The notes beneath the pieces are model-generated. The model did no database searches. It was not told the DNA's origin and saw nothing but the letters and a program-made list of their open reading frames with translations. Positions 7,247 through 16,269 of a stretch of 64,000 nt of DNA are shown one piece after another. The position numbers were made by a program, and so were the translations under genes. How positions within the stretch are numbered: the first letter of the stretch is position 1; every line of letters starts with the position of its first letter. The stretch lies in the NCBI RefSeq assembly GCF_011761305.1, contig NZ_JAAOZC010000004.1:62001-126000 (forward strand), read 5' to 3'. The stretch is from Sphingomonas vulcanisoli (lineage in GTDB: Bacteria; Pseudomonadota; Alphaproteobacteria; Sphingomonadales; Sphingomonadaceae).

Positions 7247-9781
7247 TTATTTGGCTTTGGTCGCCTTCTTGGCTGGCGTTTTCTTCGCGGCAGGCTTCTT
7301 CGCCGCCGTCTTGCGCCCCTTCTTCACCGGTGCCTTGGCGGCCCGCTCAGCGAGCAACACCAGCGCCACCTCCGCGGTCAGCGCCGCCGGGTCAGTGCCT
7401 TTGGGCAAAGTCGCATTAGTCTCGCCATCGGTGACATAAGCGCCAAAGCGGCCCTCCATCAGCTTGACCGGCTTGCCCGTCACCGGACTATCGCCGAATA
7501 TGGCGAGCGGTTCGCGCGCGGGGCCCCGCCCTTTGCCGCCGCCCGCCGCCGCTTCGGCCAGCTTTACCACCGCGGCGTTCATGCCCGTCTCGAACACATC
7601 TGCCGTCGAGGTCAGACGCGCATATTTGCCATCGTGGAGCAGATAGGGCCCATAGCGCCCGATCGAGGCGCTGATCGGCTTGCCCGTTTCCGGATGCGAT
7701 CCGATCTCGCGCGGCAGAGACAGCAATTTGAGCGCCAGTTCGAGATCGAGTTCGCCGGCGTCCTTGGGGATCGACGACCGCTTTGCATCCTTGCCTTCGC
7801 CGAGCTGGACATAGGCGCCGAAACGTCCGCTGCGCTTCGTAACCTCCTCGCCCGTCGCAGGATCCTGACCGAGCACCAGAGGCCCCGTATCGTCGTTCGC
7901 GCCTTCCTGGCCGCCTTGGCCGAAGCGACGAGTGAACTTGCAGTCCGGATAGTTGGAGCAGGCTACAAACGCGCCGAACTTGCCGCCGCGCAGCGCCAGC
8001 TTGCCATCTGCGCAAGCCGGGCAGGCACGCGGATCGGTGCCGTCACCTTTATCGGGAAACAGGAAAGGCGCGAGGAAGAGATCGAGCGCGGCGGTAACCT
8101 CGCTCGGCTTCTGTTCGGCGACCTCGACCGTCTTGGGCTTGAAGTCCTTCCAGAAGGCTTCGAGCACCTTCTGCCAATCCGCACGCCCACCCGAAACATC
8201 GTCGAGCTGGTCCTCCAGCCCGGCGGTGAAATCATAACTGACATAGCGTTCGAAGAAACGTTCGAGGAAGGCGGTCAGCAGCCGGCCGGTCTCCTGCGCG
8301 ATGAAGCGGTTCTTCTCCAGCACGACATATTCGCGATCCTTGAGTGTCTGCAGGATCGAGGCATACGTGGATGGCCGCCCGATGCCGAGCTCCTCCATCT
8401 TCTTGACGAGACTCGCTTCCGAATAGCGCGGCGGCGGCTGGGTGAAATGCTGCTCGGCCGAAACCGATTGCCGCGCCGGCGCATCGCCCTCGCCGATCCG
8501 CGGCAGGCGCTTCGAATCCTCATCCTCGGCATCGTCGCGGCCCTCTTCATAAAGCGCGAGATAGCCGGGGAAGAGCACGACCTGGCCCGTGGCGCGAAGC
8601 GCATGGCGGCCGGTGCCCTCGGTCAGCTCGACCGTGGTGCGCTCCAGCCGCGCACTCGCCATCTGGCTTGCCAGCGCGCGCCGCCAGATCAGTTCGTAAA
8701 GCCGCGCATGATCACCACCGCCGGTCTTGTCCTTGCTGAAATCGGTCGGACGGATCGCTTCGTGGGCTTCCTGCGCATTCTTGGCCTTGGCGGTGTAGAG
8801 GCGCGGCTTTTCGGGAATGTAACCGCCATCGTAGCGATCGACGATCGCAACCCGCGCGGCGGAGATGGCGCTGTGGTCCATCTGCACGCCATCGGTGCGC
8901 ATGTAGGTGATCGCGCCCTGTTCGTAGAGATCCTGCGCCACACGCATCGTATGGCTGGCGGAGAAGCCGAGCTTGCGCGCCGCCTCCTGCTGGAGGGTCG
9001 AGGTGGTGAACGGCGGCGGCGGGTTGCGGGTGAGCGGTTTGGTCTCGACCGAAGCAACCGTGAAACGCCCATTCTCGACGTCGCGCTTGGCCGCCGCGGC
9101 TTCGCCGCCATTGCCGATCGACAGGCGATCGAGCTTTTTGTCGTTCCAGCGTACCAGCCTCGCGAGGAAGGGCACGCCATCCTGCTCAAAGGTGGCGGCG
9201 ACAGACCAATATTCCTGCGCGCGAAACACCTCGATCTCACGCTCGCGATCCACGATCAGCCGTAGCGCCACCGATTGCACGCGCCCCGCCGATTTGGCGC
9301 CGGGCAGCTTGCGCCACAGCACCGGCGAGAGCGTGAAGCCGACGAGATAATCGAGCGCGCGGCGGGCTCGATAGGCATCGATCAGATCCTCATCGAGTTC
9401 ACGCGGATGGGCCATCGCCTCCAGCACCGCGGCCTTGGTAATCGCGTTGAAGGTAACGCGCTGCACATCCTTGGGGAGCGCCTTGCGCTTCCTGAGCACC
9501 TCCTGCACGTGCCAGCTGATCGCTTCCCCCTCGCGGTCAGGGTCGGTGGCGAGGATCAATGTATCCGCGCCCTTGGCTTCGTCGCTGATCGCCTTCAGGC
9601 GGCTCGCTTTGTCGGCATAGGTTTCCCATTCCATCGCGAAGCCATCGTCCGGGCTCACCGATCCGTCCTTGGCGGGGAGGTCACGGACATGGCCGTAGGA
9701 GGCGAGCACCTTATGGCCCGGCCCGAGATAGGTTTCGATGGTTTTGGCCTTGGCAGGCGATTCGACGACGACTAATTTCAT
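7247..9781 (-). CDS. topA: DNA topoisomerase I
   Basis: Type IA topoisomerase that relaxes negative supercoils. It begins with the TOPRIM domain (MKLVVVESPAKAKTIETYL ... ATDPDREGEAISWH). The active-site tyrosine is in AITYMRTDGVQ, and the SAGRVQSVALRLIVDRE segment is conserved. The C-terminal half has a C4 zinc finger (CPACADG ... CSNYPDC) followed by several degenerate zinc-finger-like repeats with FGAYV/YGPYL. The protein ends in a lysine/alanine-rich DNA-binding tail. The ATG at 9781 was preferred to a TTG three codons upstream because it gives the standard MKLVVVESPAK start. Length about 844 residues. Confidence 0.98.
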   Translation of the reverse strand: MKLVVVESPAKAKTIETYLGPGHKVLASYGHVRDLPAKDGSVSPDDGFAMEWETYADKASRLKAISDEAKGADTLILATDPDREGEAISWHVQEVLRKRKALPKDVQRVTFNAITKAAVLEAMAHPRELDEDLIDAYRARRALDYLVGFTLSPVLWRKLPGAKSAGRVQSVALRLIVDREREIEVFRAQEYWSVAATFEQDGVPFLARLVRWNDKKLDRLSIGNGGEAAAAKRDVENGRFTVASVETKPLTRNPPPPFTTSTLQQEAARKLGFSASHTMRVAQDLYEQGAITYMRTDGVQMDHSAISAARVAIVDRYDGGYIPEKPRLYTAKAKNAQEAHEAIRPTDFSKDKTGGGDHARLYELIWRRALASQMASARLERTTVELTEGTGRHALRATGQVVLFPGYLALYEEGRDDAEDEDSKRLPRIGEGDAPARQSVSAEQHFTQPPPRYSEASLVKKMEELGIGRPSTYASILQTLKDREYVVLEKNRFIAQETGRLLTAFLERFFERYVSYDFTAGLEDQLDDVSGGRADWQKVLEAFWKDFKPKTVEVAEQKPSEVTAALDLFLAPFLFPDKGDGTDPRACPACADGKLALRGGKFGAFVACSNYPDCKFTRRFGQGGQEGANDDTGPLVLGQDPATGEEVTKRSGRFGAYVQLGEGKDAKRSSIPKDAGELDLELALKLLSLPREIGSHPETGKPISASIGRYGPYLLHDGKYARLTSTADVFETGMNAAVVKLAEAAAGGGKGRGPAREPLAIFGDSPVTGKPVKLMEGRFGAYVTDGETNATLPKGTDPAALTAEVALVLLAERAAKAPVKKGRKTAAKKPAAKKTPAKKATKAK

Positions 9782-9999
9782 GAGCGGCAAATATTCCTCG
9801 CGTATGCGTGCGAGGGTGATCGGTTCGGCGGCGGCGCGTCAAGCGGCATGAAAATTGCCCGAAATCAGCGGCAGGCGGGGGTCGGCAGAATCTTTGCAGC
9901 CCGCGGCTTATCTGTTCCACGAATCATTATATTTTGTTATGGCCCCCTCAACCGAATGCCGCGTGAAGATTGGCTGTCGGTTTGGTAAAGGGTTCCTCA

Positions 10000-10701
10000 A
10001 TGCGTGCGGTGCCGTTTCTCGCGCTTGTCCTTGCAGCCACGGCGCTGCCCGCCAATGCCGCAACCAACCCCAGCTTCACGGGCGATATCAACCAGCTCAA
10101 TGCCGACGTGCTCGCCGCGTTCAACGTCGCGCGCGCGCAGCCGACGAATTATGTCGAAACGCTGATGAACTATCGCGGCTTCTTCAAGGCCAATCTGGTG
10201 GTGATCCCCGGCCACAACATCGATGTCGAAACGCAGGAGGGCACCGTCCCCGTCGATGAGGCGATCGAGTTTCTGCAGACCCATGCGGCGCTCAAGATGC
10301 TCCAGCCCTCCGAAATCCTGCAGAAGGCGGCGGCCGATCATGTCGCCGATCAGAGCCGCTCGGGCCGCACCGGCCACTTCGATGCCGATGGCGCCAGCCC
10401 CGCCGATCGCGTGATACGACACGGCGGCGGCAAGGCCGTCGCCGAGGTGATCGCTTATGGCGCGGTGGATGCCGAGGATGTGATCCGCCAGCTCATCATC
10501 GATGACGGCGTCGCCGATCGCGGCCACCGGGTCGTGATGTTCGCCGATCACCTGCGTTACGCGGGCGTCGCCTGCGGCCCGCATCCCGAATTCGGCACGA
10601 TGTGCGTGATCGACATGGCCGATACGCCCGATGCAGTGATGGGCGGCCCGGTCCGCCATGTCGCGGTCGCGGCGATGGACGATACCCGCCCCCGCCGCTG
10701 A
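10000..10701 (+). CDS. CAP/SCP-domain exported protein
   Basis: A secreted protein of 233 residues with a signal peptide (MRAVPFLALVLAATALPANA). It has a cysteine-rich secretory/PR-1 (CAP) fold signature: helix with NVARAQPTNYVE, the HVADQSRSGRTGHFDADG segment matching the usual 'H...GH' site, then AEVIAYG and VADRGHRVVMFADHLRYAGVACG. Bacterial CAP proteins are of uncertain function, with lipid- or calcium-binding roles proposed. The ATG at 10000 was taken because the signal peptide starts there. It is transcribed divergently from topA. Confidence 0.85.
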   Translation: MRAVPFLALVLAATALPANAATNPSFTGDINQLNADVLAAFNVARAQPTNYVETLMNYRGFFKANLVVIPGHNIDVETQEGTVPVDEAIEFLQTHAALKMLQPSEILQKAAADHVADQSRSGRTGHFDADGASPADRVIRHGGGKAVAEVIAYGAVDAEDVIRQLIIDDGVADRGHRVVMFADHLRYAGVACGPHPEFGTMCVIDMADTPDAVMGGPVRHVAVAAMDDTRPRR

Positions 10702-10715
10702 GCCCGTCTGCCGCC

Positions 10716-11504
10716 TCAGTCGAAGGCGGCGCTGAGATCGAGCAACAAGGTCGCCTTGCGGGGCGTAGGCTGCGGCGGGAAGCGCGGCGGATCGGCCTTG
10801 ACGAATTCGCACAGGTCCAACGTCTTGCCGCCGCTGGCCAGCTTGGTCTCGCTGGTGCAGCTGGTCATCTTGCCGTCCGTGCCGACCTCGATCGCCGCCT
10901 TGGCGAGCGTAAGATAGACGTTAGGCTGCTTGGCGAGCTGCGGCGGCGATGCTCCCTCGAACGTCACACTCAGGCGAACGTCCGCACTGCGCGTCTTGGC
11001 ATATTGGTCCTTGATCAGGAAAGTGAGGAAGCCGCGTTCGCCGAACGGCCCGCAGCTGCCCTTGGCAAGGCCCAGCCGCACCGCGCCCGGCCCGGTCAAC
11101 CGGCAATCGATGACATTGCCATTGGGCGCGATGGTGGAGATCGCCTCGAAACTGCGGTCGACCACCAACTCCGGTTTGGCCGCCGGCGGCAAGCGCCAGC
11201 GGATCGCCTGGCGATAGGTGGCGGCGATCGGCCGACCGCGCTTGTCGACCGGCGGGCGGAAGCGGGCGCGGATCAGCATGATCGCACAGGTCTGATCGTC
11301 GAGGATTTTGGAGCCCGAACTCTTGGTGACCTGGCAATCGGTGGGCAGGCCGTTGGCATCGATCGGCAGCGCGAAACTGGTGACGCCTTCCTGCGCGGCG
11401 ATCACGGCTTCGACCGGATAATCCTTCACCGTCACCCAGCCATGCCAGTCGCCCAGCGGCTGCAGCACGGCGGCGACGGCGTGGGCGATATGACGGGCAG
11501 GCAT
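10716..11504 (-). CDS. TonB C-terminal-like domain protein
   Basis: About 262 residues. Residues around 35-115 resemble the TonB C-terminal domain: PIDANGLPTDCQVTKSSGSKILDDQTCAIML, then ARFRPPVDKRGRPI and AIRWRLP. A second related half contains IAPNGNVIDCRLTGPG. There is no clear N-terminal membrane anchor or proline-rich spacer, so it is not a classical energy transducer; it may be a periplasmic or soluble relative. The start is uncertain: ATG at 11504 is used, but an upstream TTG at 11558 is possible. It sits between the CAP gene (convergent) and dprA. Confidence 0.6.
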   Translation of the reverse strand: MPARHIAHAVAAVLQPLGDWHGWVTVKDYPVEAVIAAQEGVTSFALPIDANGLPTDCQVTKSSGSKILDDQTCAIMLIRARFRPPVDKRGRPIAATYRQAIRWRLPPAAKPELVVDRSFEAISTIAPNGNVIDCRLTGPGAVRLGLAKGSCGPFGERGFLTFLIKDQYAKTRSADVRLSVTFEGASPPQLAKQPNVYLTLAKAAIEVGTDGKMTSCTSETKLASGGKTLDLCEFVKADPPRFPPQPTPRKATLLLDLSAAFD

Positions 11505-11592
11505 GGCGGCAGGACTAGGCGGGTTTGCGCGGCATCGCAAACCTGCCCGCGTAAACAATCCTCACAAATCACGCTCTTTCAGCGAGAGGTGA

Positions 11593-12675
11593 TCACAGGA
11601 TCAGGCTGACCCGCCCGCCCGCATGGCGCTCCAGCCGCCCGGCCAGTTCAAGCTCGAGCAGCACGGTCTGCACCACGGCGGCGGGCATTTCGCCTTGGCG
11701 GATGATCTCGTCGATCATCGTCGGGCTTGGGCTGAGCAAACCGGACACACGCGCCCGATCGGCGTCGCTGGCGTCCTCGGCGATCGCTTCGTAGCGCGGC
11801 ACGGGCTCGGCGAGGCGGAAGCCCGCGATCGGCGTCAGACTCTCGATCACGTCGGCGGCATTCTGGATCAAGGTCGCGCCTTCGCGGATCAACAGATTGC
11901 AGCCCTGCGCACGCGGATCGAGCGGTGAACCCGGCACCGCCATCACCTCCCGCCCCATTTCGGTCGCCAACCGCGCCGTGATCAGCGAGCCCGATTTCGG
12001 CGCCGCCTCCATCACCACCGTGCCCTCGGCCAGGCCGGCGATGATCCGGTTGCGATAGGGGAAGTGGCGGGCGCGGGGTTCGGTGCCGGGCGGCATCTCG
12101 GCAATAAGCAGGCCGCGCCCGGCGATCGCGCGTTGCAGCTTCTCGTTTTCGGGCGGGTAAAAGACATCGATGCCGCCCGCGATCACGCCGATCGTACCCG
12201 TCTCCAACGAACCGACATGCGCGGCGGTATCGATGCCGCGGGCAAGGCCCGAGACGATCACCCTCCCCTCCGCGCCGAGATCCGCCGCCAACTGGCGCGT
12301 AAAGCGGACCGCGGCAGCCGAGGCATTGCGCGCGCCGACCATCGCCACCATCGCTTTTCCCAGCAGCGCCACGTCGCCGGCCACGATCAACGCGGGCGGG
12401 GCATTCTCAATCTCGGCAAGGGCCGGCGGAAAGCCGGGCGTATCGAGAAACAGATAGCGCGCGCCAAGCGCGAACACGCGCTCCGCCTCGCATTCGATGC
12501 TGGCCGGCGTTGCGATCACCGGAGCCGCACCCCCACCCCTGCGCGCCAGGGCGGGCAAGGCGTCGAGCGCGGCCTGCGCCGAACCGAAACGCAGCAGCAA
12601 TTGCCGATAGCTGATCGGGCCGATCGATCGCGTGCGGATCAGCCGCAGCTTGGCAATGTCCCCCGCATCGATCAT
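11593..12675 (-). CDS. dprA: DNA-processing protein DprA
   Basis: A 360-residue DprA/Smf protein, which loads RecA on incoming single-stranded DNA during transformation and recombination. After a helix-hairpin-helix-like N-terminus it has the Rossmann core: VAMVGARNASA, VSGLARGIDTAAHVG, TIGVIAGGIDVFYPPEN, RNRIIAGLAEGTVVMEA and MAVPGSPLDPRAQGCNLLIREGA. A C-terminal winged-helix region (MIDEIIRQGEMPAAVVQTVLLELELAGRL) follows. The ATG at 12675 lies 5 bp downstream of the plsY stop, so plsY-dprA is an operon, as is common in sphingomonads. Confidence 0.95.
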   Translation of the reverse strand: MIDAGDIAKLRLIRTRSIGPISYRQLLLRFGSAQAALDALPALARRGGGAAPVIATPASIECEAERVFALGARYLFLDTPGFPPALAEIENAPPALIVAGDVALLGKAMVAMVGARNASAAAVRFTRQLAADLGAEGRVIVSGLARGIDTAAHVGSLETGTIGVIAGGIDVFYPPENEKLQRAIAGRGLLIAEMPPGTEPRARHFPYRNRIIAGLAEGTVVMEAAPKSGSLITARLATEMGREVMAVPGSPLDPRAQGCNLLIREGATLIQNAADVIESLTPIAGFRLAEPVPRYEAIAEDASDADRARVSGLLSPSPTMIDEIIRQGEMPAAVVQTVLLELELAGRLERHAGGRVSLIL

Positions 12676-12680
12676 CCGTT

Positions 12681-13295
12681 TCAGGTTGGCGGGGCGCTCG
12701 CCTTTTGTCCAATCCTCGGCTCGGTGCCTTCGAATAACCGGCCGAGATTGGCGCGATGCGTCCACAGCACGGTGAGCGCGAAGGCCAGGAAAACCAGCGT
12801 CAGCGCAGCCTGGAAGAAGAAGGCGGATACGATGGGTGTTGTGATCGCCGCTCCTACGCCGCCGACCGAGGAATATCGCGTCAGCAGCGAAAGCGCGAGC
12901 CACGTGACCGCAAACGCTAGCGCGCTCGGCCAGTGCAGCGCCGCCGCCACGCCCAGGAAGGTCGCGATGCCCTTGCCGCCATGAAAGCGCAGCCAGACGG
13001 GAAAGATATGGCCGTAAAAGGCGCCGACACCGCCCAGCGCGCCCAAGCCCGGCTGCAGCCATTCGCCGAAGAGAACGGCGACCGCGCCCTTGAGCACATC
13101 GAGAATCAGCGTCGCGGCCGCAAGCCCCTTACGGCCGGTGCGCAAGACGTTGGTGGCGCCGATATTGCCCGATCCGATGGTGCGTAGATCGCCTGCCCCT
13201 GTCGCCCGCGCCAGTAGCAGGCCGAAGGGGATCGATCCCAGAAAATACCCGGCCAGCAGGGCCAACGTGGGCAATAACCAAGCTTGCACGAACAT
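12681..13295 (-). CDS. plsY: Acyl-phosphate:glycerol-3-phosphate acyltransferase PlsY
   Basis: Inner-membrane enzyme that starts phospholipid synthesis by moving the acyl group from acyl-phosphate to glycerol-3-phosphate. All three family motifs are present: LGSIPFGLLLAR followed by GSGNIGATNVLRTG, then GHIFPVWLRFHGGKGIAT, and a C-terminal HRANLGRLFEGTEPRIG. There are about five hydrophobic helices. Length 204 residues, normal. First gene of the plsY-dprA unit. Confidence 0.97.
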   Translation of the reverse strand: MFVQAWLLPTLALLAGYFLGSIPFGLLLARATGAGDLRTIGSGNIGATNVLRTGRKGLAAATLILDVLKGAVAVLFGEWLQPGLGALGGVGAFYGHIFPVWLRFHGGKGIATFLGVAAALHWPSALAFAVTWLALSLLTRYSSVGGVGAAITTPIVSAFFFQAALTLVFLAFALTVLWTHRANLGRLFEGTEPRIGQKASAPPT

Positions 13296-13424
13296 ACTCC
13301 CCGTGCATGCTTATGAGCCGGTTCCCTCATCGAAACAATTGATACAGGTGAAGCGCATGTCCGGCAGACGCAGCGAAGGGCGCGCCGGCAAGCCGACGCG
13401 CCCCAAATTTAGCGTGGAAGCAGC

Positions 13425-13607
13425 TTAGATCTTGTCGCCGAGCGCGCCCTTCACGGTGCCCTTGGCTTTCTGAAAATCGCCGACGGCTTCCTGTGCATCG
13501 CCTTCGGCCTGGATGTCGGGGCGATCCAGCGCATCGCCGATCACGCGCTTGGCCTTGCCGACGGCCTCGTTCGCATGGCCCTTCAGCTTATCGGTGAACT
13601 CACCCAT
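13425..13607 (-). CDS. CsbD-family stress protein
   Basis: A 60-residue soluble protein of the CsbD family. These are small, general-stress-induced proteins of unknown biochemical role. The pattern MGEFTDKLKGHANEAVGKAKRV followed by DIQAEGDAQEAVGDFQKAKG is diagnostic. The ATG at 13607 has a good ribosome-binding site (GAGGAG) about 6 bases upstream; longer in-frame extensions lack support. It has its own transcription unit and is divergent from the lipoprotein gene. Confidence 0.9.
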   Translation of the reverse strand: MGEFTDKLKGHANEAVGKAKRVIGDALDRPDIQAEGDAQEAVGDFQKAKGTVKGALGDKI

Positions 13608-13716
13608 GACGCACTCCTCATACCAAACCGCAAAAGGTGCGGAATTTCCGCAATCATAACGGCTGTGGCGCGCGCCCGGTTCCGCCGGCGCAGCGATCAT
13701 GCGATGAGCGCCCGCG

Positions 13717-14199
13717 ATGCGCGCGCTCCGATTCTCCATTGTTATGCTCGGCCTGCTGGCGGTGAGCTGCGCCACGCCCCCCAAGCCCGCGCCGGCACCC
13801 CCGCCCCCATCCGCGCCGCCGACACCCCCGCCCCTTCCCACCGATTGGCGCGACTTACCCGAGACCAAGGGAAGTTGGCGCTACGGGACCGAGCCCGGCG
13901 GGACGAGCGCGCGTTTCGATGCACCGGAAGGCGTCACCCAATTCACTTTGCGCTGCGATAAGGCGACGCATACCGTCGGATTGATCCGCACCGGGGCAGC
14001 GCCGGCCGCCGCGCTCACCGTCCGCACCTCTTACGGCGCGCGCACGCTGCCGCCCGCTCCGCTGGCGGCCGCCGATCCGCTGCTCGATCAGATCGCCTTC
14101 AGCCGCGGCCGCTTCACGATCGACGCGCCCGGCCTGCCCGAACTGGTGTTGCCCGCCTGGGCAGAGCCCGGCCGCGTGATCGAGGATTGCCGCAGCTGA
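13717..14199 (+). CDS. Proline-rich predicted lipoprotein
   Basis: 160 residues with a lipoprotein signal (MRALRFSIVMLGLLAVSCA; the cysteine in LAVSC is the lipidation site). A Pro/Ala-rich spacer (about residues 20-42) follows, then a globular domain with two cysteines (TLRCDKA, IEDCRS) that could form a disulfide. No family is recognised with certainty. It is probably attached to the outer membrane. It is followed by the structured small-transcript region. Confidence 0.7.
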   Translation: MRALRFSIVMLGLLAVSCATPPKPAPAPPPPSAPPTPPPLPTDWRDLPETKGSWRYGTEPGGTSARFDAPEGVTQFTLRCDKATHTVGLIRTGAAPAAALTVRTSYGARTLPPAPLAAADPLLDQIAFSRGRFTIDAPGLPELVLPAWAEPGRVIEDCRS

Positions 14200-14308
14200 G
14201 ACCAGGCGCAGTATCTTGACGCGAAAAAAGTTAATCGCAAGTCTTGCATGCGCGCCGCCGGACGATAATCTCACCCCTGCTTATCAACTTAGCGAAAGGA
14301 GGTGACCG

Positions 14309-14365
14309 ATGTCTCATGGTTCAGCTTGGGGGTCGGTTCAGTCCGTTCGGGAGACGCTTGCGTAA
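14309..14365 (+). CDS. 18-codon leader-like small ORF with extended Shine-Dalgarno
   Basis: The frame encodes MSHGSAWGSVQSVRETLA and stops at TAA. It is preceded at 14294-14305 by GAAAGGAGGTGA, a 12-base match to the complement of the 16S rRNA 3' end, 3 bases before the ATG. The stop codon lies in the loop of a perfect hairpin. No gene follows on this strand, so it is either a stand-alone small protein or the reading frame of a dual-function RNA. No family is recognised. Confidence 0.5.
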   Translation: MSHGSAWGSVQSVRETLA

Positions 14366-14450
14366 GCAAGCCGGGGGTCTCCCGGGCCGCCTATCCGGCC
14401 GCTGACCCATGTTGGAAGGGCCGTCGCAGCGATGCGGCGGCCCTTCTTCC
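14349..14450 (+). ncRNA. Structured RNA segment: nested hairpin and terminator-like stem
   Basis: First structure: GGGAGAC (14349-14355) pairs with GTCTCCC (14377-14383), and inside it GCTTGC (14356-14361) pairs with GCAAGC (14366-14371) around a GTAA loop. Second structure: a 13-pair stem with arms 14415-14427 and 14434-14446 around a 6-base loop, followed by TTCC. GGGCCGCC (14384-14391) could alternatively pair with GGCGGCCC (14436-14443) in the second stem. This competing pairing resembles attenuators. Family unknown. Confidence 0.5.
14414..14450. terminator. Strong GC hairpin between the small ORF and the convergent DUF2721 gene
   Basis: The stem GAAGGGCCGTCGC / GCGGCGGCCCTTC (one G-T pair) has a 6-base loop. 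It lies 9 bp past the stop of the opposite-strand gene and could terminate transcription from both sides, although the T-rich tail is short. Confidence 0.6.
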
Positions 14451-14458
14451 GTTCCGGA

Positions 14459-14938
14459 TTATTTCCGCTCCAGCAACTCGTCCCTGACGCGGATCGCCGC
14501 GACCGCGACGCGCACCTCGATCAGGAACATCACCAGCCCCGCGATCAGCAACAGCAGCGATAGCGCGAAGCAGAGCGCCAGTGTCCGCGCGAAGCCGAAG
14601 CCGGCCAGCCGGGCGAGGAACATCGCCGCCACCACCGTGCACAGCATCACCGCGCTCGCCGTCACCAGGAAGATGGCGTTGTTGACGATGCTCATGCGGC
14701 GATCGAGGATACGCAGCTCACGCACCTGCAGCGCGTGATCGGGATGGTCGCGGGGCGTGAACCTTTCCTCGATATGCCGCGCGCGATCAACGATCCGCGA
14801 CAGCCGCCCGGCGAGCATATTGAGGATCGTGCCGATCGCGCTCAGCAGGAAGACCGGGCCCAACGAGAGCTGGATCAGCTTCGTCAGGCCCGCGAGGCTC
14901 GTGACGTGCAGGATATCGTCGACTTCGAGCGGAAACAT
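14459..14938 (-). CDS. DUF2721 membrane protein
   Basis: 159 residues with three predicted hydrophobic helices: LIQLSLGPVFLLSAIGTILNMLA, AIFLVTASAVMLCTVVAAMFLARL and TLALCFALSLLLLIAGLVMFLIEV. Between the first two is the conserved cytoplasmic segment RLSRIVDRARHIEERF. This is the DUF2721 layout; function unknown. It begins 2 bp after the alaC stop and is probably co-transcribed with it. Confidence 0.85.
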   Translation of the reverse strand: MFPLEVDDILHVTSLAGLTKLIQLSLGPVFLLSAIGTILNMLAGRLSRIVDRARHIEERFTPRDHPDHALQVRELRILDRRMSIVNNAIFLVTASAVMLCTVVAAMFLARLAGFGFARTLALCFALSLLLLIAGLVMFLIEVRVAVAAIRVRDELLERK

Positions 14939-14940
14939 CG

Positions 14941-16149
14941 TCAGCCCGCGGTGCGCGCCGGCGTGTTGACGCCCATCGAGCTCAGGTAACGCTTCACGTT
15001 GCGCGCCGCCTGGCGGATGCGATGCTCATTCTCGACCAGCGCGAGCCGCACATAGCCCTCGCCTTCTTCGCCGAAGCCAGCGCCCGGCGCGACGGCAACG
15101 CTGGCATGCTGGATGAGCTGCTTGGCAAACTCCATCGATCCCAGATGCCGCAGCGCGGGCGGGATCGGAGCCCAGCAGAACATCGATGCTTCGGGCGGCG
15201 GCAGATCCCAGCCGGCGCGGCCGAAGCTCTCCACCATCACATCGCGCCGCGCCTTATAGAGCTTGCGGTTCTGCTCGACGATATCCTGCGGGCCGTTGAG
15301 CGCGGCCACCGCCGCCGCCTGAATCGGGGTGAAGGCGCCATAATCGAGGTACGACTTCACCCGCGTCAGCGCCGCGATCAGCTGGCGGTTGCCCACCGCG
15401 AAGCCGATGCGCCAGCCCGCCATAGAATAGGTCTTCGACATCGAGGTGAACTCGATCGCCACATCCTTGGCGCCCGGCACCTGCAGGATCGACGGCGTCG
15501 GCGTATCGCCGAAGTAAATCTCCGCATAGGCGAGATCGCTCAGCACCCAGAGCTTATGCTCTTTCGCGAAGGCTACGACCTTGGTGTAGAAATCGAGGTC
15601 CGCGACATAGGCCGTTGGGTTGGACGGATAGCCGATCACCAGCACCGAAGGCTTCGGCACGGTATAATTGACCGCATGTTCCAGCCGCGTGAAGAAATCC
15701 GGCCCCGGCGCGGCCGGGATCGATCGGATCGCCGCGCCCGCGATGATGAAGCCGAAGGTGTGGATCGGATAGCTCGGGTTGGGCGCGAGCACGACATCGC
15801 CCGGCGCGGTGATCGCCTGGGCGAGATTTGCCAGCCCCTCCTTGGAGCCCAAGGTCACCACCACCTCTTTGGCGGGATCGAGCTCCACGCCGAAGCGACG
15901 CGCATAATAAGCGGCCTGCGCCTTCTTGAGGCCGGGGATGCCCGACGAGGCCGAATAGCCGTGCGCATCGGGCTTGCGCGCCACCTCGACCAGTTTCTCG
16001 ATGACGTGCGGCGCGGGCGCGCCGTCCGGATTGCCCATGCCGAGATCGATGATGTCCTCGCCCGCCGCGCGCGCCGCTGCCTTCATCGCGTTCACTTCGG
16101 CGAACACGTAGGGCGGCAGGCGGCGGATGCGGTAGAAATCGTCGTTCAT
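14941..16149 (-). CDS. alaC: Pyridoxal-phosphate aminotransferase, AlaC type
   Basis: Class I/II aminotransferase of about 402 residues, very close to AlaC (glutamate-pyruvate transaminase) in motifs. These include DLGMGNPDGAPAPHVIEKL, DAHGYSASSGIPGLKKA, GSKEGLANL, PNPSYPIHTFG, GYPSNPTA, the lysine motif SMSKTYSMAGWRIGFAVGN (K binds PLP) and the carboxylate-binding arginine region YVRLALVEN. Some databases call sphingomonad homologues LL-diaminopimelate aminotransferase, so the substrate is not certain. The second of two adjacent ATGs was chosen for spacing to GAGG. It is upstream of the DUF2721 gene. Confidence 0.9.
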   Translation of the reverse strand: MNDDFYRIRRLPPYVFAEVNAMKAAARAAGEDIIDLGMGNPDGAPAPHVIEKLVEVARKPDAHGYSASSGIPGLKKAQAAYYARRFGVELDPAKEVVVTLGSKEGLANLAQAITAPGDVVLAPNPSYPIHTFGFIIAGAAIRSIPAAPGPDFFTRLEHAVNYTVPKPSVLVIGYPSNPTAYVADLDFYTKVVAFAKEHKLWVLSDLAYAEIYFGDTPTPSILQVPGAKDVAIEFTSMSKTYSMAGWRIGFAVGNRQLIAALTRVKSYLDYGAFTPIQAAAVAALNGPQDIVEQNRKLYKARRDVMVESFGRAGWDLPPPEASMFCWAPIPPALRHLGSMEFAKQLIQHASVAVAPGAGFGEEGEGYVRLALVENEHRIRQAARNVKRYLSSMGVNTPARTAG

Positions 16150-16269
16150 CATATCCTCGGTTGAAACGCCTCACGAAAACGGGCTGGAATGCTCGCTTCG
16201 GCAGGGCGAAGCCGCCTATAGGGCGTTCGGCCGACAAATGGCAGCGCGAAGCGTGGTGGAAGGGCATTT

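Noticed and set aside
7634-9265. Long + strand open frame opposite topA
   Set aside because: It is a high-GC shadow of topA in antisense: no recognisable domains, biased residues, and topA is certain.
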